A stretch of 41,844 nucleotides of DNA from Deinococcus sp. (GTDB lineage Bacteria; Deinococcota; Deinococci; Deinococcales; Deinococcaceae), in the NCBI RefSeq assembly GCF_018260405.1, contig NZ_JAGLBG010000010.1:1-41844 (forward strand), read 5' to 3'. A program made the position numbers and the translations under genes. This document shows positions 1-10,635 of this stretch, piece after piece. How positions within the stretch are numbered: the stretch's first letter is position 1; every line of letters starts with the position of its first letter. A model generated the notes under the pieces. The model ran no database searches. It was not told the origin of the DNA and saw nothing but the letters and a program-made list of their open reading frames with translations.

Positions 1-833
1 CGTCCCTCAGTGATGGTACGGTGGCCCTCAACGTCAATCTGGCTTCGGAGCGGCTCCAACCCTTCGAGGACCACCTGAAAGCTGGCTTGAGGCAACAAGC
101 CGTACTTCATGCGGACGAGACGGGTACCAAGGTGAATGGGAAACTGAACTGGTTCCATGTGGCCTGTTTTGCCAGGGGAACGCTCTATACCCTGCACGAG
201 AAACGCGGCTACGCAGCTATCGAGGCGGCTGGCGTGTTGACCGACTTTACGGGCGTCGTGGTTCACGACGCCTGGAACACCTATTTCCGTCTGCCTGGAG
301 AACATGCGCTGTGCAATGCTCACCTGCTGCGTGAACTGCGCAAACTGGATGAGCATGACCAGCAACCCTGGGCCGGTGAACTGCGGCGGGCGTTGCAGCA
401 GGTCTACCATGCCCAGAAGACCGCGATCCTGACGGATGAGGAGAGAGCAGCGTTCTACACGCGATTTGATGAACTGGTGGCCGCTGGCCTGGAAGCAAAT
501 CCAGTGCAGGAACCTGTTCCAAAGCGACGTGGGAAACCCAAACAACTTCCGGGGCGCAACCTGGCCTTGCGGTGTCAGCAGCACCGCGCAGCGATGCTGC
601 TTTTCCTGGAGCGAGCTGATGTGCCGTTTGACAACAATCAGGCGGAACGGGACATCAGGATGGCCTGTGTGAAACGCAAGGTTTCGGGTGGGTTTCGCTC
701 GGAGTCCGGAGGTCAGGCGTTCTGCCGGATTCGCAGCTTCATCTCTACCCTTCAGAAGCAGGGTCTATCCATTTGGACTGGCTTAGTTGACGTTTTTCGT
801 GGCGTCTTACCCAAACTCGACTTCTCGTGCTGA
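1..833 (+). CDS. IS66-family transposase (TnpC), 5' end cut by window
   Basis: Catalytic transposase of an IS66-type insertion sequence, a DDE-type enzyme. The reading frame is open to the first base of the window, so the GTG at 21 is an internal codon and the N-terminal half is missing. Visible motifs are the first catalytic Asp in VLHADETG, the second in VVHDAWNTYF, and the Glu in DNNQAERDIRM followed by KVSGGFRSESGG, which is the usual IS66 C-terminal signature. The C-terminus looks intact (IRSFISTLQKQG). The accessory IS66 genes tnpA and tnpB would lie to the left, outside the window. The DNA just right of the stop is clearly more AT-rich than the rest of the window. Family assignment is secure; activity cannot be judged. 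Confidence 0.93.
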   Translation, partial: SLSDGTVALNVNLASERLQPFEDHLKAGLRQQAVLHADETGTKVNGKLNWFHVACFARGTLYTLHEKRGYAAIEAAGVLTDFTGVVVHDAWNTYFRLPGEHALCNAHLLRELRKLDEHDQQPWAGELRRALQQVYHAQKTAILTDEERAAFYTRFDELVAAGLEANPVQEPVPKRRGKPKQLPGRNLALRCQQHRAAMLLFLERADVPFDNNQAERDIRMACVKRKVSGGFRSESGGQAFCRIRSFISTLQKQGLSIWTGLVDVFRGVLPKLDFSC

Positions 834-843
834 GCAGTTACAA
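831..843 (+). mobile_element. possible right terminal inverted repeat of the IS66 element
   Basis: The transposase stop is followed by GAGCAGTTAC. Read inwards this begins GTAACTGC, and IS66-family ends usually begin with GTAA. The left end is outside the window, so pairing cannot be checked. If correct, the element ends at about 843 and an 8-bp target duplication would start with the AT-rich bases that follow. Confidence 0.35.
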
Positions 844-925
844 AATATCTTTAATTCTTCATCTATATCAGATGGGCACGCAAACATTACCCTAATAATC
901 CTTGCAGGAACACCTAAATCAGCCG

Positions 926-1192
926 TCAAGCGTTTATCTCCTGTAAGGACTTTACTGTATCATCTACGCTCTTCTTCAAATCTTCACAGCAGTATGTAAA
1001 GCTTAGTTGTACTCCATCTAGATTTCCCAAGTCACCTTCAATACCTTCAAACTCCGCGAACTTACCATGAGTTGGGCAATATTGTTCCTCAATAGCATTT
1101 CGGAGATTTGCAAGCAGTTCCTCCTGCTTAGCAGTGACTTGCCGTTGAATCTCACGGATGATTTTATCGGTATCAAACTTAAATCCGGACAT
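926..1192 (-). CDS. small uncharacterised protein with CxxHG and CC motifs
   Basis: An 88-residue protein, acidic and predicted largely helical at its N-terminus (DTDKIIREIQRQVTAKQEELL), followed by CPTHGKFAEF and then a Cys pair in FTYCCEDLKKSVDDTVK. A CxxHG motif and a later CC could form a metal site, but this is inference. The start is well supported: GGAGG lies 7 nt upstream of the ATG. It follows mfd on the same strand after a 24-bp gap, so it may be cotranscribed. Its base composition is lower in GC than mfd and it sits beside an IS66 element, so recent acquisition is possible. I recall similar small CPxHG...CC proteins in other bacteria but cannot name a function. Confidence 0.75.
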   Translation of the reverse strand: MSGFKFDTDKIIREIQRQVTAKQEELLANLRNAIEEQYCPTHGKFAEFEGIEGDLGNLDGVQLSFTYCCEDLKKSVDDTVKSLQEINA

Positions 1193-1216
1193 TTTTACGC
1201 CTCCGACAAAACTATA

Positions 1217-4363
<3,147 letters not shown>

Positions 4364-4369
4364 CGCAGG

Positions 4370-4375
4370 ATTTTA
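4370..4375 (-). promoter_or_regulatory. -10 box of mfd, leaderless type
   Basis: TAAAAT on the minus strand, ending 6 nt before the GTG start of mfd. No Shine-Dalgarno sequence precedes the GTG. A short inverted repeat (CGTTGG / CCAACG, 8-nt spacer, 4388-4407) lies just upstream and could be an operator, but there is no independent support for that. Confidence 0.55.
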
Positions 4376-4442
4376 CGCCTATTGAAGCGTTGGTGATATT
4401 CCCAACGTAACAGATATTACACTTCGCATTTGTAACTGCTCA

Positions 4443-4516
4443 TACGAATTCCAGTTGGATCGGGCCGTTTTGGATTCAAGGCGAGCGGAGGCGGGTAGGA
4501 ACCCTAGGGGTTTAGC
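4443..4516 (+). repeat. decayed left half of the small non-coding repeat found intact at 17260
   Basis: The segment beginning TACGAATTCC aligns with the left half of the repeat at 17260-17392 (TACGGATTCC). Shared blocks include GTTTTGGATTCAA against GTTCTGAATCAA, then CGAGCGGA, GTAGGAAC and GGGTTT. The right half and its matching inverted end are not recognisable. I interpret it as an old, truncated copy of a Deinococcus-type small repeat. Confidence 0.5.
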
Positions 4517-4686
4517 AAAGTCTGTATGCACGCTAAGTACGTTGAACCTAACATTGCGAGATTCCGGGAAAGCACCGGAACCTCTCCATTCCCGCTCCAA
4601 CGTACTTTCTTCTGCTACGCGCTCCGCGCGGTTTATCTACAAGATAAACGCAGTGTACTTAACAGGTCACCGCTGTGCGTGTGCAG

Positions 4687-4850
4687 CAGGGCAACCGCAA
4701 AGTCCCTCAAATGTAAAGTGAAACTTTTCGTTTGAAAATCACGCTTCGCCATGCCGAGAGTATTTGGCCGATGGATACAGTAAAAATAGCCAGCCTGCTT
4801 ACTGGCTACTTATCAAATGTTATGCAGTCTCCGACTTTGCGGTTGCCCTG
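4687..4850. mobile_element. MITE-like element with 18-bp perfect terminal inverted repeats and flanking 9-bp direct repeats
   Basis: CAGGGCAACCGCAAAGTC at 4687-4704 is the exact reverse complement of 4833-4850. Both ends are flanked by CGTGTGCAG (4678-4686 and 4851-4859), which looks like a target-site duplication. Because the inverted repeat ends in CAG/CTG, the exact border could shift by one or two bases. The 164-bp interior is AT-rich, has no plausible ORF, and contains a stem-loop at 4787-4808 (TAGCCAG / CTGGCTA). This fits a non-autonomous transposon; no copy of it was seen elsewhere in the window and the mobilising transposase is unknown. It lies in the 646-bp gap between mfd and the DUF4384 gene. 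Confidence 0.72.
4781..4808 (-). terminator. terminator-like stem-loop inside the MITE
   Basis: On the minus strand a 7-bp stem (TAGCCAG / CTGGCTA, 8-nt loop) is followed by TTTTTA, the form of an intrinsic terminator. No gene lies upstream of it on this strand, so it may act on read-through or antisense transcripts, or may simply be part of the mobile element. Confidence 0.4.
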
Positions 4851-4927
4851 CGTGTGCAGCCGTTTTGCGTCCGGGTGCAGGCCCCAGCGTTCAAGACCCC
4901 AGCGTTTAAAAAGGGGGCCGAACACCC

Positions 4928-4956
4928 TTGAGGCCGCCATGAGAAAAGTCTATGTG
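4928..4956 (+). promoter_or_regulatory. candidate sigma-70-type promoter for the DUF4384 gene
   Basis: TTGAGG (4928-4933) and TATGTG (4951-4956) are separated by 17 bp, about 55 nt before the ATG at 5010. This is the best promoter match in the gap. There is no strong Shine-Dalgarno sequence before the ATG. Confidence 0.4.
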
Positions 4957-5009
4957 TTCTTGAGCGGCCCGGTCAGGCAAGCGTCAAGACACGCGGGCAA
5001 GCTAGACCC

Positions 5010-5906
5010 ATGAAAAAGATACTTTCGCTGACCGTCCCTACTGCCCTGATCGCCAGTGCCCTCATCGGCAGCGCCAGTGCCACGCCCCGCATCACGGCCC
5101 AGAGCATCATCGTTAACCCCGTGCAGACCAATGTCGCTGTGCGGGTGTGGGTTGACCGTGACCCCAGCGGCAACGTGGTGCCCAACTACGCTCCTGGCGA
5201 ACGCATCCACCTGTATACCTCGGTCGATCAGGACGCTTACGTGTACCTGTTCAACGTCGACCCCCAGGGCAAAGTTGATCTGGTGCTGCCCAACCAGCTC
5301 TCGGGTGGTCAGAACTTCGTCAAGGCCAACACCACCAAGGTCTTCCCCGATTCACGCGACAACTTCACCTTCGACATCGCCGCGCCCTACGGCCTGAACA
5401 AGGTGCTGGCGCTGGCAAGTACCACGCCGCTGAACCTGGATCAGATCGCCTCTTTCCGCAGCCAGCAGGGCGGCTTCGCCACAGTCAACGTGCAGGGTCA
5501 GCAGCAGCTCGCCCAGGCGCTTAGCATCGTGGTCACCCCCGTCGCCCAGAACACCTGGACTTCAGACACGGCGTACTACAACGTTGTGCAGGGCCGCCCC
5601 GCCCAGCGCCCCAACCCCGTCCAGGGCTACCCCGTTCCAACGTACCCCACGCAGCCAATTCAGGGCACCTACCCCTGGGCTACCCAGGGTCAGTGGAGCG
5701 TGTACGTCGATATCAACACCGACTCGCTGGCCCGCACCCATGAGCAGTACGCCAACCAGTTGCGCTCGCAGGGCTACCGCCTCGTGACCATCCGCCAGAA
5801 CGGTAACCACATCCGCAGCGAGTGGCAGCGCGGCCAGCAAACCGCCCTCCTCGAAGTCAAGCAGCAGGGTGGCCGCTACCGCGTGCAGATCGAGCGCGAC
5901 AACTAA
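5010..5906 (+). CDS. secreted DUF4384-domain protein
   Basis: A 298-residue exported protein. Residues 1-24 form a signal peptide (MKKILSLTVPTALIASALIG then SASA-T). The next part, with RVWVDRDPSGNVVPNY, APGERIHLYTSVDQDAYVYL and a DPQGKVDLVLPN motif, matches the DUF4384 domain, a beta-rich domain found in surface and secreted proteins. A Pro/Gln/Tyr-rich linker (about 195-225, RPAQRPNPVQGYPVPTYP) leads to a second small domain of about 70 residues (WSVYVDINTDSLARTHEQYA...). Such proteins are common in Deinococcus, but the molecular role is unknown. The TAA stop forms the left edge of a MITE, whose 12-bp hairpin lies 9 nt downstream and probably ends transcription. Confidence 0.88.
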   Translation: MKKILSLTVPTALIASALIGSASATPRITAQSIIVNPVQTNVAVRVWVDRDPSGNVVPNYAPGERIHLYTSVDQDAYVYLFNVDPQGKVDLVLPNQLSGGQNFVKANTTKVFPDSRDNFTFDIAAPYGLNKVLALASTTPLNLDQIASFRSQQGGFATVNVQGQQQLAQALSIVVTPVAQNTWTSDTAYYNVVQGRPAQRPNPVQGYPVPTYPTQPIQGTYPWATQGQWSVYVDINTDSLARTHEQYANQLRSQGYRLVTIRQNGNHIRSEWQRGQQTALLEVKQQGGRYRVQIERDN

Positions 5907-6041
5907 AGCATTCTGCAAAAAGATGGCGCTCTTTTGACCATCTTTTTGCCGAGTGGAACAAGTGAAGAAAAAGAGCAGGACGTAGACTGAAGGGGGCGGC
6001 AGTGTTTTTCCGACGTGCCCATCATTCACAGAACTGCTCTA
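5904..6041 (+). mobile_element. TA-flanked MITE, copy 1
   Basis: A 138-bp element, TA at both ends included, with ends related to GAGCAGTT (left end diverged to AAGCATTC; right end GAACTGCTC). It shares its whole interior with copies at 8921, 17174, 29395 and 32516, for example GAGTGGAAC, AAAGAGCAGGACG and GAAGGGGGCGGC. It has no ORF. The left TA is the TA of the stop codon of the preceding gene. TA duplication points to IS630/Tc1-type mobilisation (inference). Confidence 0.85.
5915..5949 (+). terminator. MITE-borne intrinsic terminator after the DUF4384 gene
   Basis: A perfect 12-bp stem, GCAAAAAGATGG / CCATCTTTTTGC, with an 11-nt loop, starting 9 nt after the stop codon. The descending arm contains T5. 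The hairpin is near-symmetrical and could work in both directions. Confidence 0.55.
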
Positions 6042-6069
6042 AAGTTCAGCCCTCCTAAACCGACTTTCC

Positions 6070-6110
6070 CAGAAAGAACCTGCCCCATTGACCGGAGCAG
6101 GTTCTTTCTG
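6070..6110 (+). terminator. strong hairpin terminator
   Basis: CAGAAAGAACCTGC pairs perfectly with GCAGGTTCTTTCTG (14 bp, 13-nt loop). The T-rich descending arm acts as the U-tract. It lies between the convergent DUF4384 gene and the methyltransferase gene, so it could end transcription from either side. The remaining bases from 6111 to 6322 hold nothing I recognise. Confidence 0.6.
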
Positions 6111-6322
6111 TTGGAAGTGGTCAACCAGACCACCCGTAAGGACGCCGGATTGCCAGCTGCACGCCCGGAAACCCGTTTGCCCCCTGCCCTCATCCGCTCC
6201 GATTGAATCTAAAGTAGAGAGACACGCTGGTCACGCCGTAGTTGCGGGCACCTTCCGGGCGTCAGGTCACTGGTCGAATCAGTAACCACGGCAAGAGTCA
6301 TGTGCGTCAGTTCACACACTGG

Positions 6323-7453
6323 TCAACCAAGAGGGCCAGGGCCGTGTGACGTGCGGCTCACTGCAAACACCTTGAAGCCCAGCTCCCGGCGCAACTCACG
6401 CACGGTGCCCAGGGCGCTGAGCGGTTGCTCGTAGGGCAGGGGATCGTTGGCGACCAGATACAGGGTGCCGCCGGGCTTCAGCCGCCGCCCCGCCGCCGCG
6501 ATAAACTCATTTGCCACGTCCAGCACAACGCCGCGCCCCACATGAAAGGGTGGATTGGTCAGGATGAAGTCGAAGGTGCGCTCGCCCAGCGCCGCATCGA
6601 CATCCGAATGGAAGCACTCGCCCGCCAGCCCGTTGGCTGCCAGAGTCGCCTCCGCACTTCGCACGCTTTGCAAGTCTCCGTCAACCAGCGTGACCGCCGC
6701 GCCGTGCCGGGCCGCCCACGCACCGATCAGCCCGGTGCCGCAGCCCAAATCGAGGGCCGTTTTGCCGTTCCAGTCGGGGTTTCCCAGTACATCCAGCAGC
6801 AGAGCAGTCGCCTTGTCAGGGCGGGCGGCGCTGAACACTCCGGGCAGGCCCACGACCTTAACGCCCCATTCCTCGTAGGTTTCGGCTTCGGGCATGGGCG
6901 GGGTCGGCCCGGGACGGCGCACCAGCCGCGCCACCCGCATTCCGCCGTCCCGCGCCACTGTTTCGCCAGAGCCGAAGGCCGCGCCCGCCGCCCGCACGTA
7001 GCGGTCGAACCCCTTGTCGCGGTCGCCCGCCAGGTAAAGCGTGCCGCCGGGCGGCGTGTTGGCGTGCGCCCAGGCGACCTGACCCTGCGCGTAGGCATTG
7101 CCCCGGTCGCCCGCCAGGATCAGCGCCACGGTGGGAGCCCGCGTGGGCCAGCGGCCTAGCACGGTGCCCAGCGCGGCAGCCTCGGCGTCCAGTCCAGCCT
7201 GTTGCAAGGCGCGGAGTGCGGCCGCAGAGCCTTCGACCGCACGCAAGGTCACGCCCGGCAGACTGGCGAGCAGACCTCCCGCTGCGCTCAAATCAAGCAC
7301 GTCGCCCTGCACGCGGTCTTTACGCATCGTGCGGGCCAGCAACTCCTGCGCGTGGTCTACCCCAGGAAAGCCGCGCACGCCGGGTTTAGTCAGGGCGTGC
7401 AACCCCGCCAGGGCGGGGGTAAGCAGCGCTGGGCGCACGTCGCCGTAATTCAT
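6323..7453 (-). CDS. RsmC/RlmG-type class I SAM-dependent methyltransferase
   Basis: A 376-residue protein with the MTS-type methyltransferase fold in its C-terminal half: SAM-binding ALDLGCGTGLIG (residues ~223-234), and the catalytic NPPF motif in FILTNPPFHVGRG, which is typical of N2-guanine rRNA methyltransferases such as RsmC (16S G1207) and RlmG. The N-terminal half is a degenerate methyltransferase-like domain, as in RsmC. I chose the ATG at 7453 (MNYGDVRP) because AGGA stands 8 nt upstream; the frame stays open further upstream (to 7678), but that part is low-complexity Arg/Ser-rich sequence and overlaps the upstream gene. The upstream FAD oxidoreductase is on the same strand 145 bp away. 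Which rRNA base it modifies is not certain. Confidence 0.85.
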   Translation of the reverse strand: MNYGDVRPALLTPALAGLHALTKPGVRGFPGVDHAQELLARTMRKDRVQGDVLDLSAAGGLLASLPGVTLRAVEGSAAALRALQQAGLDAEAAALGTVLGRWPTRAPTVALILAGDRGNAYAQGQVAWAHANTPPGGTLYLAGDRDKGFDRYVRAAGAAFGSGETVARDGGMRVARLVRRPGPTPPMPEAETYEEWGVKVVGLPGVFSAARPDKATALLLDVLGNPDWNGKTALDLGCGTGLIGAWAARHGAAVTLVDGDLQSVRSAEATLAANGLAGECFHSDVDAALGERTFDFILTNPPFHVGRGVVLDVANEFIAAAGRRLKPGGTLYLVANDPLPYEQPLSALGTVRELRRELGFKVFAVSRTSHGPGPLG

Positions 7454-7598
7454 CCCGGTTCCTGTTCTGCTCTCCCCCGCCCTGCTCTGAGACGGTGCTG
7501 AAGGCTGCCTGGGCGGCTGTCCCGAGCGAGATCTGATTTTCCGGCTCATCTTCTGGCCATTTTTCTGGTTGCGGGAACGGGTCACGGTTCTCCGTTTA

Positions 7599-8837
7599 TC
7601 ACATCGGCTGGCGTTCGCCCACCGCTGCCTGCCGCCTAGCCAGTTCTGCTGCCAGATCGTGGGCCACCCAGAGGCCAAGCGTGTCGGCGGAGGGGCCGCC
7701 GAGCAGCAAGAAAGCCTCTGGTGTCAGCTCTTCCCAGAGCGGCCACCCGTTCACCCGGCCACCCGGCAGGCTGACCCAGGCTCCCGGCAGGTCGCTGAGG
7801 CTGCGGCCCACCTGTAGGCCCTCGGCGGCCAGGGCGGGCACAGCAGGCATCAGGGCCACCAGATCCTCAAGGAGTTCGCGCCGCAGTCCCGTCTGCACCC
7901 CGGTCAGGTGCCCGGCGGTGGGCTGGTAGCCGTGCGGGTCGCGGTGGTGTGGGGCCGGAATCAGCGTGTAGCCGCCATGTTGGGGCCGCAGGGTCAGTGG
8001 CCCGGTGCGCAGTATGGGCGCGTCTTCGCGGCTGGGCTGCTCTAGCCGGGGGTACTGCTGGTAAGCCCGGCCATGCGCGGTGTGCACCCCCAGCTGATGC
8101 TCGGCCAGCGCTGGCCCGGCAGCGCCCGCCGCGATCACAGTCACTCCGGCCCGCAGATTCAGGGTTTCGTGCGTCACGATCTGGTGGGTGTTGGTCACGG
8201 TCAGGCGCTCGAGCTTCAGGCGGGCCAGTCCCGAACCCGTTGACCCTGAATCAGTTTGGGCAGACACCGCAGGCAGAGGCACGGCGCGGGTATTGAGCAG
8301 CAGATTGGCCCCCAGTTTTATGGCCTGCTGCGCAGCATTCAGCGCCACATTGCCGGGGCGGTAGGTCGCGGCGTACCCGTCTAGTCGGGCAAAAGGCAGC
8401 TGTTCAGGGTTGATCAGGTGCAGGGCTTCCGGGAAGTCGGCCAGGGCTTCACGGGTCGGGCGTGCGCCGGGCGTTTCCTGGGTGTGCAATTCGGCCAGGG
8501 CACGGGGCCGCCACTGCACGTCTCCCAGAGCAGTTTCAAGCTGCGTCCTGGTCCAGCGGGCCTGCTCCTGCTGGGCCACGGGCAAATCCAGGGTGCTCCA
8601 GATTCCGGGGGCCAGAATAGTCGCGCCCTCCTCGTTGGGCAGCCCGCCTTCCTCGATCAGCAGTACGCTCCGGTGAGGCAATAGCTGGCGCAGGTACAGC
8701 GTGAGGGCCGCTCCCATACGCCCCGCACCAACCACCACGAGGTCAAAATACGGCTCGGTAAAAGGCTGGCCGACATGCGCCCAGACACGGCCCGGCGCAG
8801 CGGCCCTCAGTGGTGACGTTGAAGGTGACGTGGTCAT
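7599..8837 (-). CDS. FAD-dependent oxidoreductase of the DAO family
   Basis: A 412-residue flavoprotein. After a short leader it shows the Rossmann FAD motif FDLVVVGAGRMGAAL, followed by an acidic strand end (VLLIEEGGLPNEEGAT). Later segments (TYRPGNVALNAAQQAIKLGA, TVIAAGAAGPALAEHQLGV and the C-terminal SADTLGLWVAHDLAAEL) fit the D-amino-acid oxidase/glycine oxidase-like fold. The substrate is unknown and no pathway partner is adjacent. I chose the ATG at 8837 because the open frame further upstream runs through a MITE (8921-9058) and cannot be original coding sequence. The ribosome-binding region is weak, so the start is only moderately certain. Confidence 0.8.
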   Translation of the reverse strand: MTTSPSTSPLRAAAPGRVWAHVGQPFTEPYFDLVVVGAGRMGAALTLYLRQLLPHRSVLLIEEGGLPNEEGATILAPGIWSTLDLPVAQQEQARWTRTQLETALGDVQWRPRALAELHTQETPGARPTREALADFPEALHLINPEQLPFARLDGYAATYRPGNVALNAAQQAIKLGANLLLNTRAVPLPAVSAQTDSGSTGSGLARLKLERLTVTNTHQIVTHETLNLRAGVTVIAAGAAGPALAEHQLGVHTAHGRAYQQYPRLEQPSREDAPILRTGPLTLRPQHGGYTLIPAPHHRDPHGYQPTAGHLTGVQTGLRRELLEDLVALMPAVPALAAEGLQVGRSLSDLPGAWVSLPGGRVNGWPLWEELTPEAFLLLGGPSADTLGLWVAHDLAAELARRQAAVGERQPM

Positions 8838-8920
8838 GTGACCATGATGCCCTACCGCTAAGGAGGCACCACCTGTACCGCCCCGCCACGAAAGCCGTAT
8901 TTTGCCTTCTCGCATCCGCT

Positions 8921-9058
8921 TAGAGCAGTTTGCAAAAAGATGGTGCTCTTTTGACCATCCTTTTGCCGAGTGCAACGAGTGAAAAAAAAGAGCAGGACGG
9001 AGAATGAAGGGGGCGACGGTGTTGTTCCGACGTGCCCATCCTTCACAGAACTGCTCTA
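8921..9058 (+). mobile_element. TA-flanked MITE, copy 2
   Basis: 138 bp, TAGAGCAGTT at the left and AACTGCTCTA at the right: the cleanest pair of ends among the five copies. The internal hairpin (GCAAAAAGATGG / CCATCCTTTTGC) has one mismatch. It lies between the divergent FAD oxidoreductase and the SpoIID-domain gene. The rest of this gap (9059-9254) holds no gene. Confidence 0.88.
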
Positions 9059-9254
9059 GCTTGAATCTGAAATAACCGGGTTTAGTCGGCAGCGCGTATC
9101 CGTGTTGTGACCAGAAAGACACCGGTTCTGCCGTCTGGTGGTCACAGGGCTGCTTTCCAAAACGTGCCGCAACCCCGGCGCAATTCGCAGCCACCTTCCC
9201 ACCCCGCGTGCCTGGCTCTCACCTACCTGTCAGGACGCGTGCAGAGTCAGTTCG

Positions 9255-9260
9255 TATACT
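9255..9260 (+). promoter_or_regulatory. -10 box of the envelope operon, leaderless type
   Basis: TATACT ends 10 nt before the ATG at 9271. No Shine-Dalgarno sequence and no good -35 match were seen. It would drive the SpoIID-LptD-lipoprotein operon. Confidence 0.6.
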
Positions 9261-9270
9261 CGACTAGCTC

Positions 9271-10635
9271 ATGGGTCTTTTGCGTGTCTGTTCCAAGGTG
9301 TCTTGCTCTCTTGCTCTGGCGGCGGCGTTTTCGTCGGCAGCGGGGCTGAATGTTCGCGTGCTGCTGGTCTCTGGCCCGCAGGTCACGGTCAAGGTGCCGG
9401 TGCCGGTGGCTGCCGTGACAGGCGCGGCGGCCCTGGCCCCCCGGTCGCCGGTCGGGGCCGACGCACCACAGGCGGCGGGGCTGAACACGACCACCTGGCA
9501 GGTCGCCTTGGCCAGCAACGGCCACCTGACCCTGAACGGGCTGGACGCGGGCAACAGCACCCTGTACCTCCCCCCGGCACTGGGCAGCACGGTCAAGGTC
9601 GCCGGAACCACCTACCGGGGCGGGCTGCTGCTGCGCTCGCAGGGGGGGAGCGTGCAGGCGATCAACGTGGTCGATGTAGATGATTATGTGCGCGGTGTGG
9701 TCGCCTCCGAGATGCCCGCGAGCTGGCCCAAGGCCGCGCTCTCGGCGCAGGCGATCATCGCCCGGACCTACGTGGCGGCGCGGATCAATCCGGCGCTCGC
9801 CTACGATACCTGCGCCAACGCAAGCTGTCAGGTCTACGGCGGCGTCGAGGCCGAAAAACCCCAGACTGACGCGGCAGTGCGGGCCAGTGCCGGGCAGGTT
9901 GTTTCGTTCCGGGGCAAGGTGGCCAGCACTTACTTCAGCAGCGATTCGGGCGGCTACACGGCCTCCGCCACCGAGGTCTGGGGCATGAATAACCTGCCGT
10001 ATCTGCCCGCGCAGCCCGACCCCTTTTCGCTAGAGGGACCGCGTTCCATGTGGAAGCTCGAGATTCCCCAGGGACAGGTGCAGAGCGTTGCCGAGCGTTA
10101 CGGGGCGCGGGTCGGGGCGCTGCAAAGTGTGGGCATTACCAGGGTCTCTTCTTCGGGCAGGCCACAGGAAATCACCCTTGTGGGCACGTCGGGCACCTTC
10201 AAACTGGGCGGGGCTGAGGCGGGCGGTTTCGTGCGTTCGCTGGGCGCTGGCAGCAGCCGGGTGGTTATCAGCGGCCTGAATCCACTGGTGATGCAGGGTA
10301 ACGGCCAGGGGCACGGCGTGGGCCTCTCGCAGTACGGGGCACTGGGACTGGCCCGCAAGGGCTACGATCACCTGCATATCCTGGGCTTCTATTACCCTGG
10401 TACGGTGCTCAGCGTGCTGGCAGGCGTCCGGCCTACTGGTGCGGTGCTGGCCGATGTGGGGCCGCTCAGCAGCCCTGAAACCGCCCAGCTCATGGTGTCC
10501 GCGTCCAGTGCAACCACCCTTCTTACCACCAGGAAACCCGTGGCCCAGACCTTGCTAACCCAGACCTTGCTAACCCAGACCTTGCCAACCCAGACCCTGC
10601 TAGCCCAGACCCTGCTGAACTGGATCAACGGGTGA
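9271..10635 (+). CDS. SpoIID/LytB-domain protein, exported
   Basis: A 454-residue exported protein with an N-terminal hydrophobic signal (about 1-24). The SpoIID/LytB domain is clear: VVASEMPASWPKAALSAQAI with the predicted catalytic Glu at residue 147, RTYVAARI, the Cys-containing YDTCANASCQVYGG, YFSSDSGGYT, and the C-terminal GHGVGLSQYGALGLARKGY...GFYYPGT signature. SpoIID is a lytic transglycosylase acting on peptidoglycan glycan strands; homologues occur in non-sporulating bacteria. The last ~30 residues are an unusual run of five QTLLT-like units encoded by a 15-bp tandem repeat (10546-10620). Its TGA overlaps the GTG of the lptD-like gene (GTGA), so translation is probably coupled. Confidence 0.9.
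   Translation: MGLLRVCSKVSCSLALAAAFSSAAGLNVRVLLVSGPQVTVKVPVPVAAVTGAAALAPRSPVGADAPQAAGLNTTTWQVALASNGHLTLNGLDAGNSTLYLPPALGSTVKVAGTTYRGGLLLRSQGGSVQAINVVDVDDYVRGVVASEMPASWPKAALSAQAIIARTYVAARINPALAYDTCANASCQVYGGVEAEKPQTDAAVRASAGQVVSFRGKVASTYFSSDSGGYTASATEVWGMNNLPYLPAQPDPFSLEGPRSMWKLEIPQGQVQSVAERYGARVGALQSVGITRVSSSGRPQEITLVGTSGTFKLGGAEAGGFVRSLGAGSSRVVISGLNPLVMQGNGQGHGVGLSQYGALGLARKGYDHLHILGFYYPGTVLSVLAGVRPTGAVLADVGPLSSPETAQLMVSASSATTLLTTRKPVAQTLLTQTLLTQTLPTQTLLAQTLLNWING
10546..10620 (+). repeat. five 15-bp tandem repeats in the 3' end of the SpoIID-domain gene
   Basis: Units read CAGACCTTGCTAACC with 0-4 changes, at 10546, 10561, 10576, 10591 and 10606. Being 15 bp long, gain or loss of units keeps the frame and changes the number of QTLLT pentapeptides. 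Confidence 0.9.

Noticed and set aside
831..843. GAGCAGTT at the IS66 end is also in the MITE ends, suggesting IS66 mobilises the MITE
   Set aside because: The motif is in opposite orientation relative to the element border, and the MITE has TA duplications, whereas IS66 makes 8-bp duplications.
7454..7678. N-terminal extension of the methyltransferase frame
   Set aside because: It overlaps the 3' end of the FAD oxidoreductase gene, is Arg/Ser/Gln-rich, and the ATG at 7453 has a Shine-Dalgarno sequence.
8838..9194. N-terminal extension of the FAD oxidoreductase frame
   Set aside because: The extension is translated from a MITE (8921-9058) and the flanking gap; the ATG at 8837 directly before the FAD motif is the sensible start.
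10546..10620. Short tandem repeats considered as a CRISPR array
   Set aside because: 15-bp units without spacers, in frame inside a gene, no cas genes in the window. The same applies to the repeats at 13485 and 34601.
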